NCBI GenBank assembly: GCA_026168455.1 | Contig: CM047426.1 | Span: 48,865,589 to 48,929,588, forward strand | Origin: Theocolax elegans | Lineage: Eukaryota > Arthropoda > Insecta > Hymenoptera > Cerocephalidae | Reading direction: 5' to 3' | DNA length: 64,000 bases | Part shown: piece by piece, positions 53,690-63,765 of the stretch | How the letters are laid out: each line of letters opens with the position of its first letter | How positions within the stretch are numbered: the stretch's first letter is position 1 | Translations under genes and position numbers: made by a program | Notes under the pieces: generated by a model | What the model was told of the DNA's origin: nothing | The model's database searches: none | The model's input: only the letters and a program-made list of their open reading frames with translations

Positions 53690-55010
53690 CCAGGTCATCG
53701 CGGCATCATCTACTTGATAGCTTATATAAAATTAAAAAAAAAATTAATTTCTTCCTGTAGATGATGTCCAGGTCCTTACTGTGACCTCCAGGTCGACGGT
53801 GCATGATCTACTGGTAGGCCTATTACGAAACCAAAAAAAAATAATTTTCTTCCTGTGGAAGGTGTCCAGGTCGGTAATGTTACCTCCAGGTCATCGGGGA
53901 AATATCTACTAAAAGACCTATTGTGTAAAAAAAAAAAAATTTCTTCCTGTAGAAGATGTCTAGGTCCCTACTGTTACCTCCAGGTCGACGGGGCATCATC
54001 TACTGAAAGGCATATTACGAAATAACAAAAAAAAAATTTTTCTTCCTGTAGAAGATGTCCAGGTCGATAATGTTACCTCCAGGTCATTAGGGAAACGTCT
54101 ACTGAAAGACCTATTCCGTAAAAAAAAAATTTTTCTTCCTGTAGAAGATGTCCAGGTCGATCATGTCACCTCCAGGTCATCGGGGAAATATCTACTGAAA
54201 GACCTATTACGTAAAAAAAAAAAAATTTTTCTTCCTGTAGAAGATGTTTAGGTCCCTACTGTTACCTCCAGGTCGACGGGGCATCATCTACTGGAAGGCA
54301 TATTACGAAGTAAGAAAAAAAACTTTTTCTGCCTGTAGAAGATGTCCAGGTTGATAATGTTACCTCCAGGTCATCGGGGAAATATCTACTGAAAGACCTA
54401 TTACGTAAAAAAAAAAAAAAATTTTCTTCCTTTAGAAGATGTCTAGGTCCCTACTGTCACCCATAGGTCGACGGGGCATCATCTACTGGAACCCATATTT
54501 CGAAATTAAAAAAAAAATATTCCCTTATATATTAAATATTCCCATATATTTGTTGATGATGTCCAGTCCTTAATGTTATCTTCAGCTATAACTAATCGAC
54601 TATAAAAAAGTAAAAAAAGTAAATAAAAAAGTAATTAAACACCCATAAAAAAGTTAAACACTATTTCTAATTAATCCGTGTGGTTCCGCGATCACTTTCA
54701 TTAAAAAAAATTCATTTTTTCGAAAATCCAAGAGAGATATAAGAAATGTTAAAAAATAAAAAGCCGCCTGTACGGACGTACGGACGTACGGACGGACGGA
54801 CGTACGGACGTGCGCTCAGACTTAAACTTCAAAACCAATAAAAAATAATTAAATTCCTATAAAAAAGTCAAACACTATGTCTAATTATTCCTTTGGGTGC
54901 CGCGATCATATTGAATTAAAAAAAAATAAATTTTACAAACTATTTAAAAAAATATAACATAATTTATACTTAAATCGTCATTTTGACAGTATAAAATTTT
55001 AATATAATGT
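53690..55010. repeat. Hairpin-forming ~95-bp repeat array with conserved tail, copy 3
   Basis: About nine units (53,690-54,570) in the same orientation as copies 1 and 2, just outside the right end of the foldback. The shared tail holds GTGTGGTTCCGCGATCAC, a GTACGGAC/GGACGGAC microsatellite (about 54,770-54,815), TTGGGTGCCGCGATCATA-like sequence and TTAATATAATGTGGAT at ~54,998-55,013. Presence on both sides of the foldback end suggests the array family spread independently. Confidence 0.8.
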
Positions 55011-55013
55011 GGA

Positions 55014-55335
55014 TGTGGATAATCGTATCGAGGCAAGGAGGATCGCCCGAATCCTCCACACCGTTCGTCCCAGCGAACTCGTGTTCCTGGCGACAGCCCG
55101 CAGTTCGCGACAACAAATAAATTAATTGTGTGCGCGGTATTGGGCAATGCGACCCAACTGACATTAATAATTATAAACATTAATTAATTTCACTGGGTAC
55201 GCGTATACCACGTTACAAATGGCGATTGTGACAGAACGTTCGGTTTCGTCCTCATCGATTTTGAATTATTAAAGTTTGTCGACCATCTTTTCGCGCGCGA
55301 GCAGTGTCGTGGCGAAACGTCAGCAGGTTGAGTTT

Positions 55336-55368
<33 letters not shown>

Positions 55369-55479
55369 CGAGAGATTGATTGACTGATTGATTAGATTGT
55401 TTATTTGGCCTGGGGGTATGACCCCGAAAGGCTCCAACGTTAAATAAATACAGTGAATACAATATTACAGTGAGTCATA
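55014..55479. other. Unassigned spacer with possible LTR/primer-site boundary and (GA)n
   Basis: CACGTTACAAATGGCGATTGTGAC (20-base core GTTACAAATGGCGATTGTGA, ~55,211-55,230) looks like an LTR end followed by a TGGCG-type primer site, but no other LTR could be matched. A (GA)n tract covers about 55,335-55,368. No coding sequence supported. Confidence 0.3.
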
Positions 55480-55639
55480 TTACACAATAACGACAAAACA
55501 TTCGCAGTAGATATAAAACTAATAAGATCCGTCTACACAAGCGCATATAACATGTAGTATAATATAATAAATAATAAATTATAGAACTAAATAACAGATT
55601 TTATTAAAATAGATTATAAATATCGTCGCAGTTAACAAG

Positions 55640-56207
55640 CTATAGTAACAGTAATTTTCTAAATTCGATTAAATTATCGACGCAGAATTCAGGTAAGGGT
55701 GGCGGAAGTGAATTAAGAAGGTAGGTGCAGTATGTGACATAAGCACCTCTCCAGGTCTCAGTACGAAATGACGGAATAAGTAGAGGCTCTCGTGGTATTC
55801 GGAGCACAAATCTGCAGACAGGTTGCATGTTTACAAGAGAAAATCTGTCATATAAATTTAAGGGAGACCTATTACTCAGAATCCAAAAAGTAAGTGTACC
55901 CGCCAGAAACTCACGCCTACGCAGTGCCGATAACCAGCCCAACTCAATTCTATGAGGAGTGACATGTTCACGCCAGTTTATGTTTCCGCACCAGTAAGAG
56001 TCTAACATCCTTGGAAAAAGCGTGATGGAATAACCTGAGGGATCGTAATCCCATAAAAACCTTCTGCCTAATATTAACGACATGCTCGTTCCAATTTAAG
56101 GACGGATTTAAAATGATGCCCAGACTCTTCACCTTGTTATCGTAGGGGATAAACTCACCCTCCAAACAGACACCGCTCTCAATTTCGATAGGGTCATCAG
56201 TCTGCAA
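55640..56207 (-). pseudogene. ORF2 C-terminal remnant of the PHD-ORF1 element
   Basis: Starts at the RT thumb: IPYDNKVKSLGIILNPSLNW with NEHVVNIRQKVFMGLRSLRL. A frameshift (about 55,990-56,060) then leads to MLDSYWCGNINWREHVTPHR, ELGWLSALRRREFLAGTLTF and NSLPPPLPEFCVDNLIEFRK. Palm, fingers and endonuclease are missing. Not functional. Confidence 0.75.
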
Positions 56208-56214
56208 AGTCTAA

Positions 56215-57329
56215 TAAAGACCTTCAAATCGCGAACAAACGGTCGTAGAAATTTTCGAACCCTCGAAACTTCTAAGGCTTTGGAGTAGAGGAGAAACACG
56301 GGCTTTGGCCATAAGGCATGCAGATAGATGCGAGAATTATCACACTCGCCGAAAATTTTCGAACAATCTAAATTTGCAAGCATACGCGCATTGCTAATAA
56401 GGGCATCACGGGAGCGAGCCTGGAAAAATTTCACAACAAAGCCCTTGAACTTCGCCGCTTCTCCGTTACAACCCCTAATCGTCCAATCTCGTGTCGAAAA
56501 TATATGCGGGATAAGATGTCACAATTGCAGCACCGTGACTAGTTTTACCGCCAACGTACGGTTGTCAGTAGTGATGTTTTTAGGCAAACCCGTGACCAGA
56601 ACCTCACACTCATCAGAGAGTTCGACCCTTGACCGAATTGAGGAATAATAGTGCTGTAAAGTGCTAATTTCAGCGGATAAGCGGTCTATGAAGCAGGTGC
56701 TAACGTCTCAAGAACAGCGACTTTCGCCTTCAATTCACCAATCTCAGCACTGTGCGATTGTATGGTCAGATTCGCCATTTTTAAGCCGGCTTGCAACTCA
56801 TTTATGGCGTCAAGTTGAGTTTTCGAGGTGGCCACAATCAACGCGCGTAATTCGGACGTTTTAGCATTCATGAGAGGCCCTGAAATAGCCATTATTTCAG
56901 CAATATTATTATTATTATCATCACCAGTGCGGGCGACTTTGGCGGGTAGAGCATCGTCCCGTGAAGAACATGATGAAAATTGGCGCTTATTTCCAGTACT
57001 CAAAGGAGTAGTTAAGATAATACCAGATGAAGAACTAGGGTGAGAACTAAAGACGCCACCGGACTAATCCCATCATTCACAGAAATTGCTGACTGATCTG
57101 TTGCCATATTTAATGGTAAATTCAATGGCCCATTGGCAATCGCACCAATAACTCGTAGGCAGCAACGGTAAGGTCCTGCCAAATCCGTCCCTTCGGGTAC
57201 GCAGTGAATATGTGAAAGACTATTGCATCCTATACATAGAAGTACATTAGTATCACGACGGCTAACTTGCTGATTATATACCCTACAAGTGGAACGCGTC
57301 ATTATATAGTATGACAATTTAAATTTCAA
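56215..57329 (-). pseudogene. ORF1 with PHD-like finger, coiled coil and FP25K/RRM-like domain
   Basis: 57,300-57,170: a Cys/His cluster (STCRVYNQQVSRRD, LLCIGCNSLSHIHC, YRCC) spaced like a PHD finger, with one expected Cys replaced by Tyr. 57,003-56,686: STGNKRQFSSCSSRDDALPA followed by a heptad region (KTQLDAINELQAGLKMANLT, SAEIGELKAKVAVLE). 56,640-56,330: VLVTGLPKNITTDNRTLAVK, an in-frame stop, then GFVVKFFQARSRDALISNAR and NSRIYLHALWPKPVFLLYSK, an FP25K/L1-ORF1-like RNA-binding domain. PHD-bearing ORF1s are known in some CR1-group elements. At least two frame changes or stops. Confidence 0.7.
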
Positions 57330-58030
57330 CAGTAACTATAAATACGCTAGAATAAGTAATATATGTACTGCACAATACCTAATTTCGAAAGCAATAATAA
57401 GTCACAAATTTTAACGCATAAAACGCATATAAAGTAGAAAATACTAAATATAAAATATAAAATATGCCTTTAAGTAATTGAAGATAAAAATTTTGTAAAA
57501 TAAAATAGTAATATAATAATAATATGGGCAATGCCAAACGACGGTAGTAGATCAGTGCGTTATACAATAGTATTTATAAATTCACTATAATAAATAAAAT
57601 ATGAACTAGACAATACAATACAAAACTAATTACACAAATAATGTTTGGTACTATTTTAAACGCATCAAAAACGTATAAAGCAGAGTTAAATATATTTGCT
57701 ATAAATATGCCCTTATGTAGTTGAAATTTAAATGTCAAATATAATAGAATAATACGGGCGATGTCAAGCGATAGCAGTTGAACGGTGCGTCTGTGCAACA
57801 GTATCAATAAATACGCTATAAAAATAAACTATGTACTGAACAATACAAAACTAAGTACAAAAATAATAATAAGTTACAAATTTCAAACGCATAAAAACGC
57901 ATAAAAAGTGGAGTTAAATTGTAATCACTGTCAAATATGCCCTTAAGTAAAATTGAAATTAAATTAAATGCAAAATAAATAACATAAAATAATACGGGCA
58001 ATGCCAAGCGCATTTTATTGTGGTGAGTCC
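57330..58030. repeat. ~235-bp tandem repeat, nearly three units
   Basis: The words ATGGGCAATGCCAAACGA (~57,523), ACGGGCGATGTCAAGCGA (~57,756) and ACGGGCAATGCCAAGCGC (~57,993) recur at 233-237 bp. ACAATAC...AACTAA...TAC and AATATGCC(C/T)TTAAGTA blocks keep the same order. Units differ by small indels. They lie between the 5' end of the PHD-ORF1 element and the gag of gypsy-1B. Given the element's minus orientation they are upstream of its ORF1 and could be its tandem 5' UTR monomers (inference). The minus-strand frames here are AT-rich and not genes. Confidence 0.7.
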
Positions 58031-58152
58031 AATAAAATAATTTCCAATTGAAAATTGGATACTTCCGAAGTATTTGAAACATTTCATCTGAAATCCCGGT
58101 TGAGAGTACTTCTCCCGACGTAACACGTCGGCTGCTGCTGGTCAAAAAAATA
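58031..58152. other. Short leader before gypsy-1B gag
   Basis: Includes the inverted pair CCCGACGTAACACGTCGG (about 58,113-58,130), which can form a hairpin 20 bp upstream of the gag ATG. No LTR or primer site found. Confidence 0.4.
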
Positions 58153-60960
58153 ATGGCCAGCAGCTATGAAGCCCGAATGGCCCAGCTTATGCGTGAATCA
58201 CGCATAGGTGGGGATATTCGTCGGGAAACGAAGAAGCTTCCGATTGAGGCAGTGTATGTACAATTGGAGCATCTGAGTTTAAACGCAAGTGGCGAAGAGG
58301 CGGAGTGCCGCGAACGCCTTTTGCGTTACCGGATTAGATGGATCACATAAACCTCTAGAATGTCAGGAACTATGGGAAATTAGGAAACCACGTTCCAGGA
58401 TAGGGAGTGTGGTCCTATCAGGAATGGAAGTTTCCTGCGAGTCCGAAATGTCGGATCGCGAAAGGGTTGCTAGTGACAGAGCACCCATTCTTGAAGAAGA
58501 TGAAGCTCAGTCACCAAGTGGTCTGTCTAGAAACTCACCAATGAGTACTGCCCAAAGCCCAAGGTTAGCATCAACAGGTGCTATACCTGAACGGTTCGGT
58601 GAGGTACCGACAGCAAACGTTTCGGTGGCTGCAACCTCATGCACAACCACTACGTCGACGGTTACGACCGTGACGACTGCTCACCTTGGAGGTTTCTATG
58701 CACCCGCACATTACCTTCCAATGGGGGATCAGAGAAACAGCGGACATCTTGGCACTAGAGAGAGTGAAATGCCAACACATCTTAACTTCGGTTCGCAGGC
58801 GGAGGCCGACCGTCGTACGTCACGAGGATACACCTCTACAACACAACAACAGGCAACCCGAGGCTAACACAGCCGAACGTCAATTTGTTGATGATAGGAA
58901 TGAATATTACCTTCCTAATGACGTCAGCGTTCAATCTAGACGTCGTGATATCTCTTCTAAGACTTCTGAGGGACATAATAGAAGAGAGAGGCGTGAGTAC
59001 ACGACTCCAAACAGAAAGCCACGACACCATCGTTCTGTGAGTAGGGCCTCAAGCAACGATGAACGTCGTAAGAGCTGTACGCAGAGGCGTAGTCACAAAC
59101 GTCATTCGAACCGTAAACTCGACGACCGAGCACAGCCGGACATTCCGGAGCAAGGTCACAAAGAGAGGTCGAATAGACGTAGAGAAACGACTCGAGAGAA
59201 ACGTGCGGTGGCCACATGCGATCAGTGTACTCAGACGGATTTTGTCCGATGGGTATCAGTCTGATCGCAAACCTACTCGTAGGAGATCCGATTCTCGTAG
59301 GGCGGCTGAAGATCGACAAGAGAATAGGAATCTTTCTACCAGTAGACATAGGAGCTCCCTGACGGATAATGGAGATGACCATCGAGAAAAAGACTCCTAC
59401 GAGGCCAGGCCAAGGTATCGTCAAGACAATAACCGAACGCATGATCGGACGGGGTGCGCACGAGAGCTGCGTATCTGGAACATGTCCTTTGATGGTGAGA
59501 CCAAAAAGAACGCGGGAGAGTTTCTGAACTGTTTGCACGACTTCAGAAATGATAACGAGTTCTCAGATCGCAGGATGTTTTGTGCCCTGCCCAATGTGTT
59601 CTCAAAATCAGCCCTGTTCTGGTATAGAACAGTTCAGTCATCTCTCCGAGATTAGCGTGATTTTGAGATCGAGTTCCTCAATGAATATGGCCGTATCATA
59701 AATGACGAAGATTTACTCATGGATCTTCGATCAAGAACACATTATGAGGGAGAAATGGCTACGACATTTTTGAACTGTTTCAGAGCAATCGCAAATAAGT
59801 TCAAATGCCCTCCTCATTAGAACAACAGGTGAAGATGGCCTACTCGCCGATGAGGCCAGATTACCGTAGATACATACTAGTACGCAAATCAGGAATTTTT
59901 CGGATTTGACAAGCTACGGTAAAGAGTACGAGCAGCATTTAACATGGGACACGAAATTCTTCAGTTCCAACGTTAAACGCGAGAAGAACAGTGTGGTGGA
60001 GCACGAGTTTCGGGTAAAGTGGCGACTGTTACCGAAAAGAGTAAGGATGAGTCTTCTCATTCGGATAAACAGTCGTCTAAGAAAATGATTAAGAAGAAGA
60101 GCAACAAAAGTGCGAAAAACTCTCCAAACTCTTCTTCAGCCGAACATGCTACCGATGCGGAAACATTGGGCACTCCGCTGAGCAGTGCTCTACCGAATTG
60201 GTAGCAAAGAAGTGCCAGCTGTGTGGAACTAGTGGCGTTACACTGCAAACATGTCCTAATTGCGCCAGATTCCTCCAAAACGTGGGAAACCTGAACGCAG
60301 GGCACCCGAGCTGCCCAGGGCGCCCTTCACTGCAGCAAGTAAACCGCATGATTTACATGGGCAAGGGTTTAAGGTTGGAGAACCCTCTGTACTCTTTAAG
60401 AATTCTAGCAAATCATTTGCTGACTTCTCTAAAGTCCTTAACGGAGATCAAATTCCCACTCAGACCAAAGTTAGTGTTGAAAGTAAGTCTGACTGTAAGG
60501 ATCCTAAACGTTCTGGGGATTCGACAGATCGAAAATTTCTTAGAACACAACTTGTCGATCCGACCCGAGCTTTGCAAGGTAAATCAGAACAAGGAACCTT
60601 ATTAGACCAACAAAAGCGTGAGACTAACGATTGGGCTAAAGAACTCCAAAGGCAAATATACTCTGGTATCAGAGATATAATTGGTGAAAAAGGCGTAGAA
60701 AGATCGTTATCTCAGCCGCTTAGCACCATCGGAGTGAACGACTTGGGTTGTTGCTCATCGTTGTGACACACCTAGTAAAGAGGACAAGAAGCGCTTGGTG
60801 GAGAAGGAAATTGTCCTCAACAACGAGCCCTTGATGGAGAAAGTCGTTGTCGATGGTGTGCATAACATGAACAGTACAAACTTGTTGCCGAGAAGTACAG
60901 TTCAGGGGGGGGGGGGCAGATGCCGTACCAAATACGTCTAAAATGACGCACGCGGCATAG
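58153..60960 (+). pseudogene. gypsy-1, copy B: gag on the plus strand
   Basis: Starts MASSYEARMAQLMRESRIGG. Residues ~28-59 (LPIEAVYVQLEHLSLNASGE, then ECRERLLRY) resemble a SAP DNA-binding motif. Frames then shift: an acidic Ser/Thr-rich region (58,430-58,700), an Arg/His-rich region (58,900-59,260), and capsid GETKKNAGEFLNCLHDFRND with SALFWYRTVQSS (59,490-59,650). Zinc knuckles RCGNIGHSAEQC and CQLCGTSGVTLQTCPNC follow at 60,145-60,260, and a C-terminal region runs to 60,766. G12 at 60,905-60,916 sits where gag should pass to protease. Compared with copy A, the first knuckle region is deleted. Pol is absent downstream. Confidence 0.8.
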
Positions 60961-61264
60961 ACCCCTAACGATGATAGTCAAACCTATCTGATAATTGCTG
61001 GAATCTAATTGGATAACCGGCTATTCTTTTTGGTACGACTCGGTGGAAAGGACTTTAATAGTACATTTCGACACTAGTGCGAGTATTTGATTTCCTTTTC
61101 GTGTGACGGTTTGCGCCCGAGCGAAGCGAATCCCAGGGCCAGCCGGAGCCAGTACTAGATGTTGTCACCGTAACCAAATAGGAGTTTTCCCTGACCCAGG
61201 AGGAGCATCGACAACAATTATACACAGGTAATGCATAGGCATTACCTGGGTTAGGTAAGTTGTT
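60961..61264. other. End of gypsy-1B and unassigned junction
   Basis: Up to ~61,040 this matches gypsy-1A (23,220-23,320, inverted), including a short AACCGGCTATTC-type block. A stretch reading LGGKDFNSTFRH then suggests protease remnants. From ~61,100 it is unrecognised. CAGGTAATGCATAGGCATTACCTG (arms CAGGTAATGC and GCATTACCTG, ~61,226-61,250) is a perfect 10-bp-arm palindrome. Confidence 0.4.
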
Positions 61265-61519
61265 TCAATCATAAGTACGGGACGACGACAAAATTTCATA
61301 TAATAAATTTGTGTGTGAGGTATTTTCTACCTCATACATGTCAACTGCGCCCAGGGCATGGGAATTTCCGAAATTTCCGAATCGGCGATAGTTTTCCGCT
61401 CCCATTTCGGCCTCTCGCTTACCAAGCATTTGCTCGGTCTGAGCGATAAGCCGTTTCGTTTCGTCCTCGTCCAGGGTGCTGAAACAGAAGAAAGACATTT
61501 GTTTATTAACTACAAACAA
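61265..61519 (-). other. Small ORF with acceptor/donor-like edges, 84 codons
   Basis: The frame reads MSFFCFSTLDEDETKRLIAQ, EQMLGKREAEMGAENYRRFG and NSHALGAVDMYEVENTS: charged, helical and unlike AT-rich noise. On the minus strand it is preceded by a pyrimidine-rich TTCTTCTGTTTCAG before the STLDED codons, and GTAAGC follows QMLG, so part could be an exon. It lies 3' of the gypsy-1C integrase, in ORF3 position. The protein is not recognised, and function cannot be assigned. Confidence 0.3.
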
Positions 61520-61604
61520 ATCATAGTTACATTAATAACACACAATCAATCACACACCCGTATACCTGTTCGAATGTTTCGGTGGCGAACCAATCATCGC
61601 TGGC

Positions 61605-61910
61605 CTAGGATTTTCTCCTTGGCGGAACGTATCTCTTTAAATCGGATACGTGTACTTCAGACCTTTTCCGTCCAGACTCTTTAAGTCTTAAGACTACTAG
61701 TGACAGTATCTCCTTGACTTCAAACGGTCCGTCGTATTTAGGCGCCAATTTGACCGAAATACCTTTGGCTCCGTGCGATAACGTTCTACATTTCCTCATG
61801 ACTAAATCGCCTACTTGGAATTTTAAATTCCCTCTTCTCAACCTCTCTACGCAGACTCTTTACAGGTTGAGGATGACGCCCCAAAATTGAGGAAAGCTGG
61901 GAAAACTTTC
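61605..61910 (-). pseudogene. gypsy-1C integrase C-terminus
   Basis: KVFPAFLNF (61,905-61,880) and GRHPQPVKSLRREVEKREFK are followed after a break by LKFQVGDLVMRKCRTLSHGA, SVKLAPKYDGPFEVKEILSL and EVHVSDLKRYVPPRRKS, then a stop. This is the GPY/F-type module and tail. Unlike gypsy-2 and gypsy-3 no AT-hook follows. Confidence 0.8.
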
Positions 61911-61914
61911 GTAC

Positions 61915-62714
61915 ACTCCAAATTCCAAAGTAGAAAATTTGACGTAAAATTGTAGAAATTGAACAATTTTTTCTTTTCATAAGTAAAAAGTATGTAATAT
62001 ATTCTTTCAAAAAGTAAAAAATATCAATTACTGCTTTGGGAAGTTGAAATAATTAAATTATTACTTTTGAAAGGTAAAAACAATCAAATGTTCAATTTTT
62101 ACTTTTTAAAAATAGAAATTTAGCTGCTGCAACTTTTCAAAAGTAAAAATTAAAATTTTTTAATTTTTATGAACAAGAGTGATATTTTCAACTTTGTAAA
62201 AAGATAATTTGCACCATTCTTATTTTCGAAAGTTAACATTTAATTGTACATACTTTACAAAAGTCAAAATTTAACTGTTTCGACTTTAAAATTTTGTACA
62301 GATATTTTATACTTTTAGAAAGTAATGATTTTACTATTTCTACTTTTCAAAAGTAAAAATTGAATCGCATCTCCTTCTCTAAAATATAAATTTTATTTTT
62401 TGACTTTTTTGTTCATACGGTAATTTTTTCTTACTTTCAAAAAGTGAAATATAAAAAATTTATCTTATTTAAAGGAATAAAATTGATTTTTTTTAATTTA
62501 AAATTATACGACATTGTTTTCTACTTTTAAAAAGTAAACATTTGATTGTTTTTACCTTTCAAAAGTAATAATTTAATTATTTCAACTTCCCAAAGCAGTA
62601 AATGCTATTTTTTACTTTTTGAAAGAATATATTACATACTTTTTACTTATGAAAAGAAAAAATTGTTCAATTTCTACAATTTTACGTCAAATTTTCTACT
62701 TTGGAGTTTGGAGT
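61915..62714. mobile_element. 800-bp TIR element with CTTTTNAAAAG motif array, TSD GTAC
   Basis: GTAC flanks both sides (61,911-61,914 and 62,715-62,718). Joining the flanks restores integrase codons QSSTKV. The TIRs begin ACTCCAAATTCCAAAGTAGA and, reversed from the right, ACTCCAAACTCCAAAGTAGA, and extend ~170 bp with small differences (to the AAAACAATCAAATGT word). The interior is studded with short palindromes such as ACTTTTGAAAGGT, ACTTTTTAAAAA, ACTTTTCAAAAGT, ACTTTACAAAAGT and ACTTTTAAAAAGT about every 40-60 bp. No transposase. Superfamily unknown; a 4-bp TSD is unusual for common insect MITEs. Confidence 0.82.
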
Positions 62715-62718
62715 GTAC

Positions 62719-63363
62719 TTGATTGTGTTACTGTATTAATAGCATGGCGGAATTCATATAGATGTACATCTCAGCTACGATGATCGGATTTCACAAAGGT
62801 CGTGATCATCGTCTTTAATGTCCTAATTGTACGCTCGACGGGATTGGCTTGTGGTTGGTAAGGAGGAGTCGTGATCTGTTTTATCCCATAATCCACAAGC
62901 ATTTGTATCAACTTATTATTGACGAACTCTGTATCATTATCCGTAAGAAAGTAATAAGGAGTTTCATAACGAAACAATATGAGTTCCTCAAATGCTTTTG
63001 CGAGTGACTTACCGATAGCAGCTCGTAACGGTTTTAACTCAACCCACCTCGTAAACAAATCTTGGAAGACCAGTAAATATTTGTTTGGTTCTTGCTACGA
63101 GGCAGTTCCGTTATATCTGCTGCAACCACAGTCCACGGTCTCTCAATATTACATTTGCCCATCAAACCTTGAGGACCCACCTGTGAAACTTTATATCGTT
63201 GGCAGTCTATACACTGCACAACGAATTGCCTGACATAACGGTAGATACCTAGCCAATAATAGTCCCGTGCCAGTCGGTCGTAGGTCTTTTGCACTCTTAA
63301 ATGACCACACGATGGAGGGCAATGCGAATCCTCTAATACACGCGTCCTATATTCAATGGGCAC
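62719..63363 (-). pseudogene. gypsy-1C integrase, zinc module and catalytic core
   Basis: The zinc module reads EYRTRVLEDSHCPPSCGHLR (one H of HHCC kept near the expected place), DYYWLGIYRYVRQFVV and CIDCQRYKVSQVGPQGLMGK. The core begins VVAADITELP (first Asp), shifts frame, then FTRWVELKPLRAAIGKSLAK, YYFLTDNDTEFVN (second Asp; DNG changed to DND) and PPYQPQANPVERTIRTLK (Glu). It ends at the TIR element within QSST. One frameshift. Confidence 0.8.
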
Positions 63364-63422
63364 AACTAATCTCCATCCCTCCTCTTAACCCGTGATCGGG
63401 TCCAGCAGCTTATGGTCGTGAA

Positions 63423-63765
63423 TCAATACAGCATTCCATCCTCAATTTCCCAATGCGGAAACTTTTGAGGGCTGGACCACACATCATCCATTCTGTCGAT
63501 GTACCATGGGTCGTTAATCACGTCAAAAGAGGTTATTTCCACTTCGTCCGAGTCAGGGTTGACAGCGCGAGAGAGTGCGTCGGGAACATCGTGTAGCGCA
63601 CCTTTTTTGTGCACAATCTCAAGGTCCCACTGTTGCATCTCAAGCATCCAACGCGCTAGTCTGCTAGTGGGCTCTATAAGAGTTTTCAGCCATTTGAGCG
63701 CGCTGTGGTCCGTCACAGCTTTGAAGCGATACGCTTCAATATATGGCCGAAGTTTCTTAATTTCC
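63423..63765 (-). pseudogene. gypsy-1C RNase H, C-terminal half
   Basis: KKLRPYIEAYRFKAVTDHSA keeps the TDH Asp, and SRLARWMLEMQQWDLEIVHK and LHDVPDALSRAVNPDSDEVE follow. It ends with WSSPQKFPHWEIEDGMLY and a stop. The upstream half is missing: at ~63,765 the codons become unrelated sequence. Confidence 0.8.

Larger units (their letters stand above)
55480..57330 (-). mobile_element. Internally deleted non-LTR element with PHD-finger ORF1
   Basis: Minus-strand ORF1 (57,329-56,220) is joined by deletion to the C-terminal end of ORF2 (56,207-55,640). A 3' UTR follows and ends ~55,390 with an AATAAACAATC tail of CAATC/CAGTC words. The group (Jockey/CR1-like) is inferred from the ORF1 architecture and the ORF2 C-terminal block. 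Confidence 0.75.
61600..63765 (-). mobile_element. gypsy-1, copy C: RNase H and integrase, split by an 800-bp TIR element
   Basis: Minus order: RNase H (63,765-63,423), integrase zinc module (63,363-63,160), core (63,058-62,720), insertion 61,915-62,714, integrase C-terminus (61,910-61,605). It is oriented against copy B, with ~0.5 kb of unassigned DNA between. The upstream end is cut at ~63,765 inside RNase H. No LTR was found. Confidence 0.8.

Noticed and set aside
57379..58145. Membrane-like small proteins (Leu/Phe/Tyr-rich frames)
   Set aside because: AT-rich tandem repeat units read on the minus strand; the frames vary between units.
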